A stretch of 64,000 nucleotides of DNA from Sporichthya polymorpha DSM 43042 (GCF_000384115.1 NZ_KB913029.1:1026907-1090906), one strand, 5' to 3'. Positions 23,525-32,812 are shown, counted from the first letter of the stretch. Notes: generated by a model from the letters alone, not told the origin. Made by a program: numbers and translations.

Positions 23525-25191
23525 CAGCCCCTCCGTCGGCCCGCGGTCTGACGCGCACTCACTCCACCGGCCAGGACGGCCAGTTGCGGCGAGGAGTCCG
23601 CCTTCGAGTCCGAACGCTGCGCCGGGGCCGACGACCCGTCGATCAGCGCCGCGGCCGCGTTCTCGAGTTTCTTGTCAGCGCCGTAGCAGACCGGCTTGCT
23701 GCCGTTCGGGGCGCCGAAGCCCTTGTCGTCCAGCCGCAGGCCGTAGTAGCAGTCGATCGACTTGGCCGGCGAGCCCTTCGTGAACGTGGCACCCGGGGAC
23801 AGCCCGTCGAGCTTCTCGTTCTTCAGCTGCCAGAGGCCGTCGAGAATCATCTCGGTCGTGATGTTGCCGGCGCGAGCCTTCGCCGACACCTTCTCCATCG
23901 CGGCCTCGAGCAGCTTGCCGGCGGCCCAGCCGAGCAGCGTTTGCTGGTCCTCGGGCGACGAGGGAGCCCAGCGCTTGGTCGCGGCGTGGAACTCCTTGAT
24001 GCCCGGGGTGTCGGTCGTCATGTAGGGCACGACGCCACTGCCGAGGAAGGTCTTGTTGCGGCGCAGACCCGCATCGGCCGCGGCCGCGGCGCTGACCGCG
24101 ATGGCGCCGGTGGCGATCGTCGGGAAGTAGTTCAGCGACGCGCACGACCGGGCGGCGCGGATGCTGGCCGAGCCGTCGAGGCCGAAGAACAGGATGTTGA
24201 CGCCGGCCGACTTCATCGTCTGACACTCGGAGGTGAAGTCCGGCTGGGTGAGGGAGACCGCCTGGATCGGCCCGAGGGCCGCCCCCGCGCGCTCCGCGCT
24301 CTTCGGGTAGTTGTTCTTCAGACCGGTGCAGATCGAGGCCTCGACGCAGTAGAAGATGCCGGCCTTCAGCGAACCCGACGTCACCTTCGCGGCGTCGACG
24401 ACGCCACCGTCGTAGGACGTGAGCGGCGTGCCGCCGCTCGGGAACAGGAAGGGACTCTGCACCCAGTCGATGGCCGTGACGTCGCCGCCGACCACCGGAA
24501 TCTTGTCGCGCTCGGCGGCGGTACGCAGCGCCGCGATGGCGATCGGCACACCGCCGCCGACCATGGCGACGGCGCCGCGGTCCTTCATGATCTGGTTCCA
24601 GTTCGAGGAGACGCGCGCCGGGTCGGAGGCGTCGTCGAGCTGGATCAGCTGGACGGGGTGGCACTGCAGACCACCCCGGGCGTTGATGTCCTTCGCCCAC
24701 ACCGCGAGGCCCGTGCGCAGGCCGCCGATGGCCGCGCCCACGAGACCGGAGGACGCGAGCGTCTGGCCGAGGACGACCGGCGCGAGCTGCTGCGTGCAGG
24801 CCGTCGACGCGGTGCCGGCGGTACCGCCGGTGCCGCCCTTCGCGCCGGCGTTGGCGCCCGGCTTCGTGCCGGGGCCGGCGTTCGTGCCGGGGGCGGTGGA
24901 GGCGCCGGGGTTGACGCCGGGAACCTGCGCCCCCGGGGCGGCCGTGTCGTTGCCCGGAGCGACCGTGCCCGGGTCGACGCCGGGCGCTCCGGCATTTGGG
25001 TCCACCGCACCAGGAGCCACGGCGGCACCGGAGTTGTCGCGGGCGGCGTCGACCGGCCCGTATCCGTTGCCCACCGCGGCGACCTGTTCGTGGTCGACGC
25101 GGTTGCCGCATCCGGCGACGAGCGCCAGTGCCACCGCGCCGGCGAGGAACGCGGCGCGGGTGGACTTCTGTCGAGACGTCAGGCGAGACAT
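23524..25191 (-). CDS. ABC transporter substrate-binding lipoprotein with long disordered linker
   Basis: A 555-residue type I periplasmic-binding-fold protein. A lipobox LVAGC places the lipid anchor at Cys28. Residues about 50-135 are a Gly/Pro/Ala/Thr/Asn-rich linker with PGVDPG and PGTNAGPGT-type repeats, likely a flexible tether through the cell wall. The binding domain follows (VVLGQTLASSGLVGAAIGGLRTGL, then AMVGGGVPIAIAALRTAAERDKIPVVGGD). A short Ser/Ala-rich tail ends with Arg-Arg-Arg. The architecture matches the branched-chain amino-acid/amide family; the cargo is probably an organic acid or catabolic substrate, not necessarily an amino acid. Confidence 0.9.
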   Translation of the reverse strand: MSRLTSRQKSTRAAFLAGAVALALVAGCGNRVDHEQVAAVGNGYGPVDAARDNSGAAVAPGAVDPNAGAPGVDPGTVAPGNDTAAPGAQVPGVNPGASTAPGTNAGPGTKPGANAGAKGGTGGTAGTASTACTQQLAPVVLGQTLASSGLVGAAIGGLRTGLAVWAKDINARGGLQCHPVQLIQLDDASDPARVSSNWNQIMKDRGAVAMVGGGVPIAIAALRTAAERDKIPVVGGDVTAIDWVQSPFLFPSGGTPLTSYDGGVVDAAKVTSGSLKAGIFYCVEASICTGLKNNYPKSAERAGAALGPIQAVSLTQPDFTSECQTMKSAGVNILFFGLDGSASIRAARSCASLNYFPTIATGAIAVSAAAAADAGLRRNKTFLGSGVVPYMTTDTPGIKEFHAATKRWAPSSPEDQQTLLGWAAGKLLEAAMEKVSAKARAGNITTEMILDGLWQLKNEKLDGLSPGATFTKGSPAKSIDCYYGLRLDDKGFGAPNGSKPVCYGADKKLENAAAALIDGSSAPAQRSDSKADSSPQLAVLAGGVSARQTAGRRRG

Positions 25192-27083
25192 CAGGCGGTA
25201 CCTCCGAGGGACAGGCGCATCCGGCGCCCGGCGGGGCCTTCCGCGCGAGCGGCGTTTCGCTGGGCGCCGCGGGCGAGCCAGTTGTCGACCCCGCCCTGGG
25301 ACGCCGCGGCGGCGAAGATCGCGCCGAGACCGAACCCGAGCTGCAGCCACGCGGCTGCGTTCTCCTGGGTGAAGTAGAGGGGGACGACGTACAGCAGGGC
25401 CGGGGCGACGAACGCCGCGGTGATCGTGCGGCTGCCGGCGATCGCGAGGACCGCGAGCGCGAGCAGCGACTGGACGTAGTTGAAGGTGTCCTGGGTGACG
25501 CCACCGAAGAGCGAGGCGTACAGGCCACCGGAGATGCCGGCGAGGAAACCGGAGATGCAGAACACGATGACGCGGGAGATGTTGACCGACGTGCCGAGCG
25601 TGGTGAGCGCGAGCGGGGAGTCCGACATCGCGCGCAGCAGCCGACCGAGGCGGGAGCGTTCGACGGCGAGGACCACCAGCACACCGGCGATCGCCATCGC
25701 GAGCAGCAGGTAGTAGTAGTCCTTGTCCTGCTCGAACCCGTCCGGCCGGCGGGTCAGCAGCTGACCGCCACCGAACATGTAGGACTTCGAGTAGGCGAAC
25801 TGGCTGAGCACGATCCCGAAGCCGAGGGTCGCGAGCGCCAGGTACAGACCGGACAGGCGGATCGCGGGCACCGAGACGATCAGCGCGAGCGGGATGCACC
25901 ACAGGCCGCCGATCAACAGCGCCAGGAAGAACGGCGCCCCGTTGTTCGCCGAGTGCCCGAACCCGGCGGCACCGACGGCGGCGAAGCCGAAGTGGCACAG
26001 CGAGATCTGGCCCGAGGTCCGCACCAGCAGGTGCAGCGAGACGAACAGCAGCACCTGCGTGAGCGCCACGTTGTAGCCGGGGAGCTTCGCGCCGACCACG
26101 TGCGGGATCACCAGCAGGACCGCCAGGCCCACGCACAGCGCGCCGATCCGGGCCTGCGGCGGCAGGATGCTCGCCGCCGGCGGACGCGCCCGCACCATGC
26201 GGCCGACCTCGACCAGCTTCTTGCGCGGGATGACCAGCAGACCGACGAACAGGACGAGGAACGGAACCGTCAGGCCGAGGCCCTGGAGCTGCTCGTTGCT
26301 GCCGGTCGCCTTGCCGATGACGGCCTGCAGGACGCCGACGATGATGCCGCCGACGAACGCCATCGGCAGGTTGGTGAATCGGGCGATCGTCGCGGCGCCG
26401 AAGGCCTGGACGACCAGCAGCGAGAGCACGTTGATGTCGAGCTGCGACTGGTTCTGGGCGAACAGGATGCCGGAGACCGCCGCGAAGGAGGACCCGATCA
26501 TCCACGACGCCCGGCGCACGCGCGCCGGGGCGGTGCCCGACATCGAGAGCAGCTGCGGGTCGTCGACCACGCCGCGCATCGCGACGCCCAGGCGCGACAT
26601 CCGGAAGAACAGGAACAGCGCGATCGCAGCGACGGTGCCGGCGGTGAACGTGTAGAGGTCGTCCACCGACACGGTCGCGTCGAAGAGCGTAAACGCTTCT
26701 TCCTGCGACAGGAACGGGTTGAACACCAGGCCGACGTCGCCGAAGCTCAGGTCGAGGATCGCGCGGATGGCGACCAGCAACCCGACGGTGCCGACGATGC
26801 GCATCGCCGTCGACACCGGCGCGAGTACGACGGCCAACCGTTCGAGGATCAGGCCGGCGATCGGGCCGAAGACGAACACGACGATCAGGAACGCCAGTTG
26901 CCAGGGCATGCCCTGGTTCTGCCGCAGTTCGTAGAAGCCGTAGGCCGCCGCGGCGCACACCGCACCGTGCCCGACGTTGAACACGCCAGAGGTCTTGTAG
27001 GTGAGCACGAGGCCCATCGCGGACAGGCCGTAGATCGCTCCGGTGATGATGCCGAAGACGATGAACGGGGAGTAGTCGCTCAC
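25191..27083 (-). CDS. Fused LivH-LivM permease
   Basis: A 630-residue membrane protein with about 16 or more hydrophobic segments. The N-terminal half carries LivH features (GIITGAIYGLSAMGLVLTYKTSG, FNVGHGA; RAxxDDPQLLSMSGT). The C-terminal half from about residue 320 carries LivM features (SGQISLCHFGFAAVGA, PAIRLSGLYLALATLGFG, SPLALTTLGTSVNISRV). Normally two separate proteins, here one chain. Start set at GTG 27083, overlapping the stop of the preceding gene and preceded by GGAG; longer starts are possible. Its end shares a base with the binding-protein start. Confidence 0.92.
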   Translation of the reverse strand: MSDYSPFIVFGIITGAIYGLSAMGLVLTYKTSGVFNVGHGAVCAAAAYGFYELRQNQGMPWQLAFLIVVFVFGPIAGLILERLAVVLAPVSTAMRIVGTVGLLVAIRAILDLSFGDVGLVFNPFLSQEEAFTLFDATVSVDDLYTFTAGTVAAIALFLFFRMSRLGVAMRGVVDDPQLLSMSGTAPARVRRASWMIGSSFAAVSGILFAQNQSQLDINVLSLLVVQAFGAATIARFTNLPMAFVGGIIVGVLQAVIGKATGSNEQLQGLGLTVPFLVLFVGLLVIPRKKLVEVGRMVRARPPAASILPPQARIGALCVGLAVLLVIPHVVGAKLPGYNVALTQVLLFVSLHLLVRTSGQISLCHFGFAAVGAAGFGHSANNGAPFFLALLIGGLWCIPLALIVSVPAIRLSGLYLALATLGFGIVLSQFAYSKSYMFGGGQLLTRRPDGFEQDKDYYYLLLAMAIAGVLVVLAVERSRLGRLLRAMSDSPLALTTLGTSVNISRVIVFCISGFLAGISGGLYASLFGGVTQDTFNYVQSLLALAVLAIAGSRTITAAFVAPALLYVVPLYFTQENAAAWLQLGFGLGAIFAAAASQGGVDNWLARGAQRNAARAEGPAGRRMRLSLGGTA

Positions 27084-27640
27084 GAGTCGCACACTCCGCA
27101 ACGCCCGTAGTTCTCGATCTGGTCGGCCGGCACCGGCGTCGTCTGCTTGCCCCGCAGGAGCAGGCAGCCGGGCCGGTGGACCCGCGTCATCTGACCGGAC
27201 GTCACCAGCTCGCCGGTGGCGATCGGGCCGGTCTCGTCCGCGCTGTCTGCGGCCCGGCGGTCGGTCGCCCCACCGCGCACCCGGCTCAGGCCGAGGGCGG
27301 CGCGCTGGTCGCGGCGCAGGTCACGGAAGCCGTGGCGGACGCGGCGCAGGCCGATGAGGACCCACAGGACGCCGGCGACGCCGACGAGCCCGGTGGAGAA
27401 GATCGCCCCGACGAGCCAGCCGCTCTGCTGCCGCCAGACGGCTTCCTCCGTGGCGCCGATCCAGCACGCGACGACACCGACAACTCCGAGCAGCGCGAGC
27501 AGCCCGCAGATCAGCATGTCGCGACGGCGCCAGGGCGAGGGGTCGCGGCGGTAGGACACGGAACGGGCCGGGGTGTCCGGGGGCGTCGCAGCCTTCTCCG
27601 GGACCTCGGGAATCTCCGTCTGGTCGATCGTGGCGGTCAA
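27080..27640 (-). CDS. Small membrane protein with C-terminal Cys/His cluster
   Basis: About 186 residues from TTG 27640. A charged N-terminal 50 residues is followed by two hydrophobic segments (MLICGLLALLGVVGVVACW and WLVGAIFSTGLVGVAGVLW) and a basic cytoplasmic-type stretch. The C-terminus has VHRPGC and then YGRCGVC, an H-x3-C...C-x2-C pattern that could bind zinc. It overlaps the fused permease gene and is therefore likely an accessory subunit of the transporter. Family not recognised; the start codon is uncertain. Confidence 0.7.
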   Translation of the reverse strand: MTATIDQTEIPEVPEKAATPPDTPARSVSYRRDPSPWRRRDMLICGLLALLGVVGVVACWIGATEEAVWRQQSGWLVGAIFSTGLVGVAGVLWVLIGLRRVRHGFRDLRRDQRAALGLSRVRGGATDRRAADSADETGPIATGELVTSGQMTRVHRPGCLLLRGKQTTPVPADQIENYGRCGVCDS

Positions 27641-27647
27641 GATCGTC

Positions 27648-27962
27648 TCAGCCGTTCCGCCGCCCGGGAGCCTTGCCCGAGTTGGCTGCCTCGTTCTCGA
27701 GGAACGCACGCAGGTCGTCGCCCTGGGCCGCGAGCTCACGCCACTCGTCGCGCAGGTCGGCGGACAGCCACAGCACACCGGCGACCACGAACAGGATCAC
27801 CGCGGTCAGGCCGCCGGAGATCACGTACGGGATCTGCTCGGCGATGTACTCGGTGTCGGACGTGCCGAGGTAGCCGAAGATCAGCACCACGAGGCCGAGG
27901 AAGGCCGCCACGACGGCGCCGGCGCGGTCCCACTGGACGCGGACGTACTTCAGGAGGTTCAT
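27648..27962 (-). CDS. Small two-helix membrane protein in the transporter operon
   Basis: A 104-residue protein: MNLLKYVRVQWDRAG, then two membrane segments (VVAAFLGLVVLIFGYLG and PYVISGGLTAVILFVVAGVLW), and a charged C-terminal helix (DEWRELAAQGDDLRAFLE). ATG 27962 lies 10 bases after the stop of the secreted-protein gene, with AGGAGG-like complement nearby. Not assigned to a family. Sitting between the surface protein and the second small membrane protein, it probably belongs to one envelope complex with the transporter. Confidence 0.75.
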   Translation of the reverse strand: MNLLKYVRVQWDRAGAVVAAFLGLVVLIFGYLGTSDTEYIAEQIPYVISGGLTAVILFVVAGVLWLSADLRDEWRELAAQGDDLRAFLENEAANSGKAPGRRNG

Positions 27963-27972
27963 GCCGTCACCT

Positions 27973-29340
27973 TCACCGCGAACGCACTCCCAACCAGGAG
28001 AGACCGCCGACCGACAGCAGGCCCAGCAGGCCGAGTGCCGCGACGGAGAGATAGATGCTGTCCAGACCGAGGCCGATCTTGAACCCGGCCAGCGAGATGC
28101 TCGGTGCTCCACCGGCGCCGGCGACCGGCGACAGCGGCACGGTCGGAACCGCGCCGGCGTCACCCAGGCTGGGCAGGCCGGCCTGGTCGACCGGGGCCAG
28201 CGAGTCCGGGGCGGCGACGCCGTCGACCGAGTCGGTCGGCGCCACCGGCGTCGAGCCGGTGCCGTCGGTGACGACCGGCTGCAGGTTCACGCTCGCCAGG
28301 GCGTAGGCCGTGCTCTGCGTGATCTTGGTGGCGCCGTTGTAGTAGCCGTTCGGCGGGGGCTCGGCGATCGTGTACTGGAAGATGTACGCGCCCGCGATGA
28401 CGCCGGTCGCGGTCTCCTGCGGAGCCTGGAACCGCATCGTGACGCCGAGCGCCTTGAGGCCCTCCAGCACCGGCCCCGACGGGACCGCGTACTTCTGCAC
28501 GGTGCCGTCCTGAGGCGCCGTCACCACGAAGTACCCGTCCTGGATCCCCAGCTCGGGATTGTGGAACGTCTGGCCACCACCCGGGAACGGGAACGGCGGA
28601 ACCTCGATCGGCGCCTGGTTCGGGATGCCTGGGATCGGCACCGGGATCGGGATCTGACCCGGGCTCTGCTTCGGCACCGTGAAGCTCAGACCGGGGAACG
28701 AGATCTTCCCGATCGAGCTCGACGTCGTGCGCGTCAGCTTGCCGGAGAAGCCGTCCGCCTTCACCGTCGCGACGCTCTTGACGTCCGAGAGCGTGCCGTA
28801 CGGGCCGATCTTCACCGTATCGGCGCCGGTCGTCGCCGTGGCGACGACGTCACCGGAGCGCGCCTCGTCGATTCGCGCATTCGCGCTCGCACCCGAGCCG
28901 GCCTGGCCCAGCACCGAGGACGCCTGCGTGGTGAAGTCCCCGCTCTCGGCGTGCAACTCCACGCCCGGGTACGAGACCGACTGCGGCGGCGAGCCCGCGT
29001 TGGAGGAGGCGATGAACGGGTACGGCGGCGCGGTGAAGCCGAACAGACCGGCCCCGATGCCGGGCAGGCCCGGGACCGTGTCGCCGGCGTACGGCAGCTG
29101 CGCGCTCGCGTCCGAGATGCCGACGCTGTCCTGCCGGACGCTCGCGGCCGGACCACCGCCCTCGATGTCGATGCCCGTGGGGATCGACGGGTTGGCGATG
29201 TTGAGCGTGAAGGTCTCGGTTCGAGCGGTCGCGTCGTAGCTGGACTCGGCCCCCGCCGAGCCGGCCGGCAGCACGACCAACCCACCGGTGGTGACCAGTG
29301 CGGCCACCCCGAGGGGGATCGAGTAGCGCCGAAGGTTCAT
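27973..29340 (-). CDS. Secreted surface protein with C-terminal membrane anchor
   Basis: A 455-residue exported protein. The N-terminus is a signal peptide (MNLRRYSIPLGVAALVTTGG, cleavage near AGSAGA). The mature part is Ser/Thr/Gly/Val-rich and beta-like, with a proline-rich section around residues 235-275 (IPIPVPIPGIP). A Pro/Ala/Asp linker precedes a C-terminal hydrophobic helix (YLSVAALGLLGLLSVGGLSW) and a basic VRSR end, i.e. a tail anchor without LPXTG. First gene of the transporter operon. A role in capturing or channelling substrate at the cell surface is inferred from position. Confidence 0.8.
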   Translation of the reverse strand: MNLRRYSIPLGVAALVTTGGLVVLPAGSAGAESSYDATARTETFTLNIANPSIPTGIDIEGGGPAASVRQDSVGISDASAQLPYAGDTVPGLPGIGAGLFGFTAPPYPFIASSNAGSPPQSVSYPGVELHAESGDFTTQASSVLGQAGSGASANARIDEARSGDVVATATTGADTVKIGPYGTLSDVKSVATVKADGFSGKLTRTTSSSIGKISFPGLSFTVPKQSPGQIPIPVPIPGIPNQAPIEVPPFPFPGGGQTFHNPELGIQDGYFVVTAPQDGTVQKYAVPSGPVLEGLKALGVTMRFQAPQETATGVIAGAYIFQYTIAEPPPNGYYNGATKITQSTAYALASVNLQPVVTDGTGSTPVAPTDSVDGVAAPDSLAPVDQAGLPSLGDAGAVPTVPLSPVAGAGGAPSISLAGFKIGLGLDSIYLSVAALGLLGLLSVGGLSWLGVRSR

Positions 29341-29555
29341 ACAGACCTTCCGAAGGGGGACGGACGGTGAGCGGGCGGTGACCCACATCACCAATTAGTC
29401 AAGTTCACGACTTTTGTAGCACAGGTCTTCGGTGGCGGACAGGCATTGACGATCCCGGGCAGAAGGGGCGACGAAACCGTGATCCGGACGCGATGTCTGG
29501 ACGAGGTGATGCAAGCGATCACTGGCTAGCGGCGACACGGGCCGAAAACCCCCTC

Positions 29556-30914
29556 TCACCTGGGCGTTTCGATCAGAGCCGGGGGGATGACCGTGGGGTC
29601 CTGGGCGGCCGGCGTGCGTCCATCGGCGATCCAGGCCGCGACTTTCTGCGCAATCCCCGGCGACCGCAGCGGGGCGGTGTCGAAGAAGTGGCCGGCGGTC
29701 TTCAGCGCGAGGGCAACCTCGGGGTCCTCGGTCGCCAACTGGCTCAGGGCGCGACCGGACGTGACCGCCTCGGGGTCGGGCGCCGTGACGCCCACGAGCT
29801 CGGCACCCGGGTAATGGGCGTCGGTGCTCACGACCATGTGGAAGACGGTGTCGACCACCGGCGTGAACGCCGCCTGGGCCCGTCCGGCGAGGCCGGGGTC
29901 GGCGACGCCGGTCCGCCCGACCTCGTCGTGCAGGATCCGCGCCTCGCTCGCCGCCACCGACATGCCCTGGCCGTAGAGCGGGTTGAACGACATCACCGCG
30001 TCGCCGATCGCGAGGAAGCCCGGCGGGTGCGCGGGCAGGTCCTCCCACATCCGGCGCAGGCTGCCCCGGACCTTGTAGACCGTCGGCTCCTCGACGAACT
30101 CGGCCTTCGCCGCGACCTCGGCGACGAGTCGGCTCGGCGCCGCCTCGAGGTGCGACTGGAAGCCCTCGCGGTCCTTGGGCGGGTCGGCCTTCATCATCCC
30201 GAGCGCCGCGACCTGGTAGAGCCCGTTGTCGCAGGGCACGACCGCGGACCCACGCAGCGCGCCGGGATGCGGGTGACTGAGGATCCCGACCACGCCGGGC
30301 GGGAAGACGCCGTCGGGCAGGCGCACGGTCGCCGTCGCGTACCCGACGTAGGAGCGCAGTTCCTTTGTCGCGGGCGCGGGACACCCGAACTCGGCGAGCC
30401 ACTCGGCGGCCTTGGAGTTTCGGCCGGTGGCGTCGACGATCAGGTCGGCGGCCAGGGTGCTCCCGCCCTGGAGCGTCGCTCCGGTGATGCGGTCGGAACT
30501 GCCCGTCAGCCCGGTGACGACGCCGGAGACGGCGCGAACATTCGGCAGGGCGAGCACCCGGCGGCGCACCACGGTCTCGAGGACCGGGCGCCGCATGAAC
30601 ACGACGTGGGCCTCACTCGGGACCCGGCCGGCCCAGCCCTGGGCGCCGTAGATCGCGACCTCGTGCGGGGAGTCCACGAGCCGGCCGCCCGCGGTGACGA
30701 GGTCGTCGACGATGCCGGGCAGCAGTGCCGCCATGGCCCGCTGGCCGGCACCGAGCAGCGCGTGCACCTGCGTCCCCTGCGGGACGCCGCGGCGGTTCGG
30801 TTCGAGCAGGTCCTCCCGGTCGACGAGCGTGACCGTCTCGACGTGGGGGGACAGCGCCGCCGCCGCGAGCAGGCCGGCGATGCTGCCACCCAGGACGAGG
30901 GCAGAGCCATTCAA
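29556..30914 (-). CDS. FAD-dependent monooxygenase/oxidoreductase
   Basis: A 452-residue flavoprotein of the PHBH/geranylgeranyl-reductase-like superfamily. The FAD motif GGSIAG comes immediately after the N-terminus, a DG-type motif is in LIVDATGRNSKAAEWL, and the second FAD block is LAIGDAVMSFNPLYGQGMS. The start is TTG 30914: the nearby ATG (30910) is out of frame. It lies 15 bases downstream of the lipocalin-like gene and is in the same operon, divergent from a TetR. It probably hydroxylates, epoxidises or reduces a hydrophobic substrate; no closer assignment is possible. Confidence 0.85.
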   Translation of the reverse strand: MNGSALVLGGSIAGLLAAAALSPHVETVTLVDREDLLEPNRRGVPQGTQVHALLGAGQRAMAALLPGIVDDLVTAGGRLVDSPHEVAIYGAQGWAGRVPSEAHVVFMRRPVLETVVRRRVLALPNVRAVSGVVTGLTGSSDRITGATLQGGSTLAADLIVDATGRNSKAAEWLAEFGCPAPATKELRSYVGYATATVRLPDGVFPPGVVGILSHPHPGALRGSAVVPCDNGLYQVAALGMMKADPPKDREGFQSHLEAAPSRLVAEVAAKAEFVEEPTVYKVRGSLRRMWEDLPAHPPGFLAIGDAVMSFNPLYGQGMSVAASEARILHDEVGRTGVADPGLAGRAQAAFTPVVDTVFHMVVSTDAHYPGAELVGVTAPDPEAVTSGRALSQLATEDPEVALALKTAGHFFDTAPLRSPGIAQKVAAWIADGRTPAAQDPTVIPPALIETPR

Positions 30915-30929
30915 AGAAGTGACGTCCCG

Positions 30930-31955
30930 TCAGTCAAGAGAGTCGAACGCCAGGCCGGCGTCGCGGATGCGGTGATCGAACGACTCCAGCCAGGTGATGC
31001 CGGAGACCAGTTCCCGCTCGTCGCCGAGTCGGCGGGTGACGCCGAACTGGGCGTGATAGCCGTTCCAGCGGGAGGCCGAGAACTCCACCATGTTGTTCTC
31101 GTCCTTGCCGCGGAACTCGTAGACGTGACCGCCCGCGCCACCCACTGAGTAGCGCGCGTGGCGGATGAAGCCGTTGTCGTTGAGGACGTAGCGGCCGGAG
31201 ACGGTACTGCTGCCGGCGGTGAGGCGGTGGTCGTCGACGACCATCGCGGCCTGGAAACCGTCCTTGCCGATGACGATCTTCCCGTACTCGATCGAGCCGT
31301 CGGCGTAGAGGTTGCCGAAGATGTTCCAGGAGTACTGGATGTCGGTGAACATCTTCGTCTCCTTCCACTCCGTGCCCGGCTTGAGGTGCACGCGGTCGAA
31401 GTAGACGAGCCCGGTGGTCGGCCGGCCGAGGACGGTGCCGGTGACCCAGTACGGAATCGAGGTGAAGAACAGGGGCTCCTCCGCGGACGCCGCGTAGAAC
31501 TGCACGCCGAGCGTCTTGATCTCGCCCTCGAGGTGGCACAGCTCGCCCTGGTCCCAGAGGAACTTGTCGCCGTCGAGCTCGAGCAGGTACGGCAGGTCGC
31601 CCTCGCGCCGCGCGGACTCCGGGAGCCGCAGCATCACGGGGTCCGACCATTTGCGGTACTTGTCCTCGATCGTGCGCCGGACCTCGCCGCGGTAGCTGCG
31701 CGTGGTCTCCGGCTGGACGTTCATCCCGCCGTGCCCGTCGGTCCGCATGACGAACGTGCCGGTCGAGACCGAGCCGACGAACTTCTGCTCCAGGCAGGTG
31801 ATCGTCCCGTCCTCGCCCACGAAGAACCCGTAGACGTACTCGATCTGCTGCTCCAGACCGAAGTGCACCGCACCCGGGTGCAACTGCGACAGGTCGTTGA
31901 CGAAGCCGCTGACGACGGTCCGGTAGTTGAAGTCGCCGTAGGTGTACGAGTCCAT
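30930..31955 (-). CDS. Lipocalin-like (CrtC/AttH-type) protein, paralogue of 2244-3245
   Basis: A 341-residue protein starting MDSYTYGDFNYRTVV. It shares with the 2244-3245 protein the order of blocks YGFFV, the central PYWVTGTVLG, the NxxxDGSIEYGK segment, and a terminal TWLESFDHRI, giving a full-length alignment by eye. No signal peptide. It is first in a two-gene operon with the FAD oxidoreductase, and its promoter region carries an AATAGT-N10-ACTATT repeat facing the TetR gene. The function is unknown; binding or conversion of a lipophilic product is inferred from repeated association with oxygenases. Confidence 0.75.
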   Translation of the reverse strand: MDSYTYGDFNYRTVVSGFVNDLSQLHPGAVHFGLEQQIEYVYGFFVGEDGTITCLEQKFVGSVSTGTFVMRTDGHGGMNVQPETTRSYRGEVRRTIEDKYRKWSDPVMLRLPESARREGDLPYLLELDGDKFLWDQGELCHLEGEIKTLGVQFYAASAEEPLFFTSIPYWVTGTVLGRPTTGLVYFDRVHLKPGTEWKETKMFTDIQYSWNIFGNLYADGSIEYGKIVIGKDGFQAAMVVDDHRLTAGSSTVSGRYVLNDNGFIRHARYSVGGAGGHVYEFRGKDENNMVEFSASRWNGYHAQFGVTRRLGDERELVSGITWLESFDHRIRDAGLAFDSLD

Positions 31956-32000
31956 GCGGACCTTCCTGGCGGACGTGGGGCCCAAATATGTCTTCCGTTC

Positions 32001-32022
32001 AATAGTTTGTACTGCGACTATT
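32001..32022. promoter_or_regulatory. Operator AATAGT-N10-ACTATT, copy 1 (divergent TetR promoter)
   Basis: A 22-base site with perfectly complementary 6-base ends, in the 124-base gap between the lipocalin-like gene (leftward) and the TetR gene (rightward). It matches the site at 34062-34083 at 18 of 22 positions, including 9 of 10 at the left end (AATAGTTTxT) and all of GCGACTATT at the right end. Two such sites around one TetR gene strongly suggest its operator. Confidence 0.65.
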
Positions 32023-32079
32023 TCCGGCGCAAGCCCCAACCGTGCGGGTCCCGCGACCCCGTCCGGAAGACTGCACGGC

Positions 32080-32736
32080 ATGGCACGCCCCCGCATCGAC
32101 GACTCAGCGCGGCAGCGGCGGCGGCCGGCGGACTTGCGGGCACTGATCCTCGTCGCGGCGGAGGAGACGTTCGCGCGGCTCGGGTACAGCGACACCACGA
32201 CAATCGAGGTGGCGCGTGTCGCCGGGGTAAGTCGGTCGGTCCTGATCCGCCACTTCGCCACCAAGCAGGAGCTGTTCCGCGCCGCGATCGAGCAGCCGCT
32301 GCTGCGCTTCGTGGAGGAGTGGGTCCCGGCCTGGACGGCCCAGCTCGACGCCCCGGTCCCGAACGCGACGCTCATGCGCGAGTTCGTCGGCGACCTGTAC
32401 CGCAATGCGCGCGAGCACCGGGGGGCCGTGCGGATCCTGCTGCTGCACGGCGACCAGCTCGACCCCGAGGTGCGTGACCAGGTCTGGGGCGCACTCAACG
32501 TCGGGCTGGCCGCACTGCGCGAGGCCGGTGAGCGCGAGCTGGCCCCGCGCGGGTTCCCGACGACGCGCGTCGGCCTCACGGCCCGCGCCGTGCTGAGCCT
32601 CGTCCTCGGCTACGTCGCCCTCGAGCCGGCCCTGGACTCCCTCGACGGCACGAGCGAGGACCCCGAGGTGGTCGTCGACCACCTGGCGGCGCTGCTGCTG
32701 CACGGGTTCGGGCTCGGGGAGGGCCAGGACTCTTAA
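32080..32736 (+). CDS. TetR-family transcriptional regulator
   Basis: A 218-residue TetR protein. The DNA-binding domain spans residues about 15-65 (ILVAAEETFARLGYSDTTTIEVARVAGVSRSVLIRHFAT, here given in part as VAGVSRSVLIRHFAT). The rest is a helical ligand domain. ATG 32080 was chosen; an upstream frame extension crosses the likely operator. It is divergent from the lipocalin-like/FAD operon and directly precedes the P450 operon, so it probably controls both through the two AATAGT-N10-ACTATT sites. Confidence 0.9.
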   Translation: MARPRIDDSARQRRRPADLRALILVAAEETFARLGYSDTTTIEVARVAGVSRSVLIRHFATKQELFRAAIEQPLLRFVEEWVPAWTAQLDAPVPNATLMREFVGDLYRNAREHRGAVRILLLHGDQLDPEVRDQVWGALNVGLAALREAGERELAPRGFPTTRVGLTARAVLSLVLGYVALEPALDSLDGTSEDPEVVVDHLAALLLHGFGLGEGQDS

Positions 32737-32812
32737 GGGTCAGTATTGACCCTTGACGTCCCGGCCACCGGGCGCGCACACTCGGCGCACCCCTTCGCCC
32801 CCGGGAGCCGGA

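Noticed and set aside
23524-26958. Very long continuous frame (1,144 codons) on the minus strand across the binding-protein and permease genes
   Set aside because: Only its last 555 codons are the real binding-protein gene. The upstream part is an Arg/Pro-rich shadow of the LivHM permease, which has clear homology and membrane segments in another frame.
24996-27110. 704-codon open frame on the plus strand opposite the permease
   Set aside because: Composed of Arg/Gln/Asp/Glu/His repeats typical of antisense to membrane-protein codons. The minus-strand LivHM is convincing.
27973-29340. LPXTG sortase-anchored protein
   Set aside because: The C-terminus has a hydrophobic helix and basic tail, but no LPXTG-like motif precedes it, so a simple membrane tail anchor is more likely.
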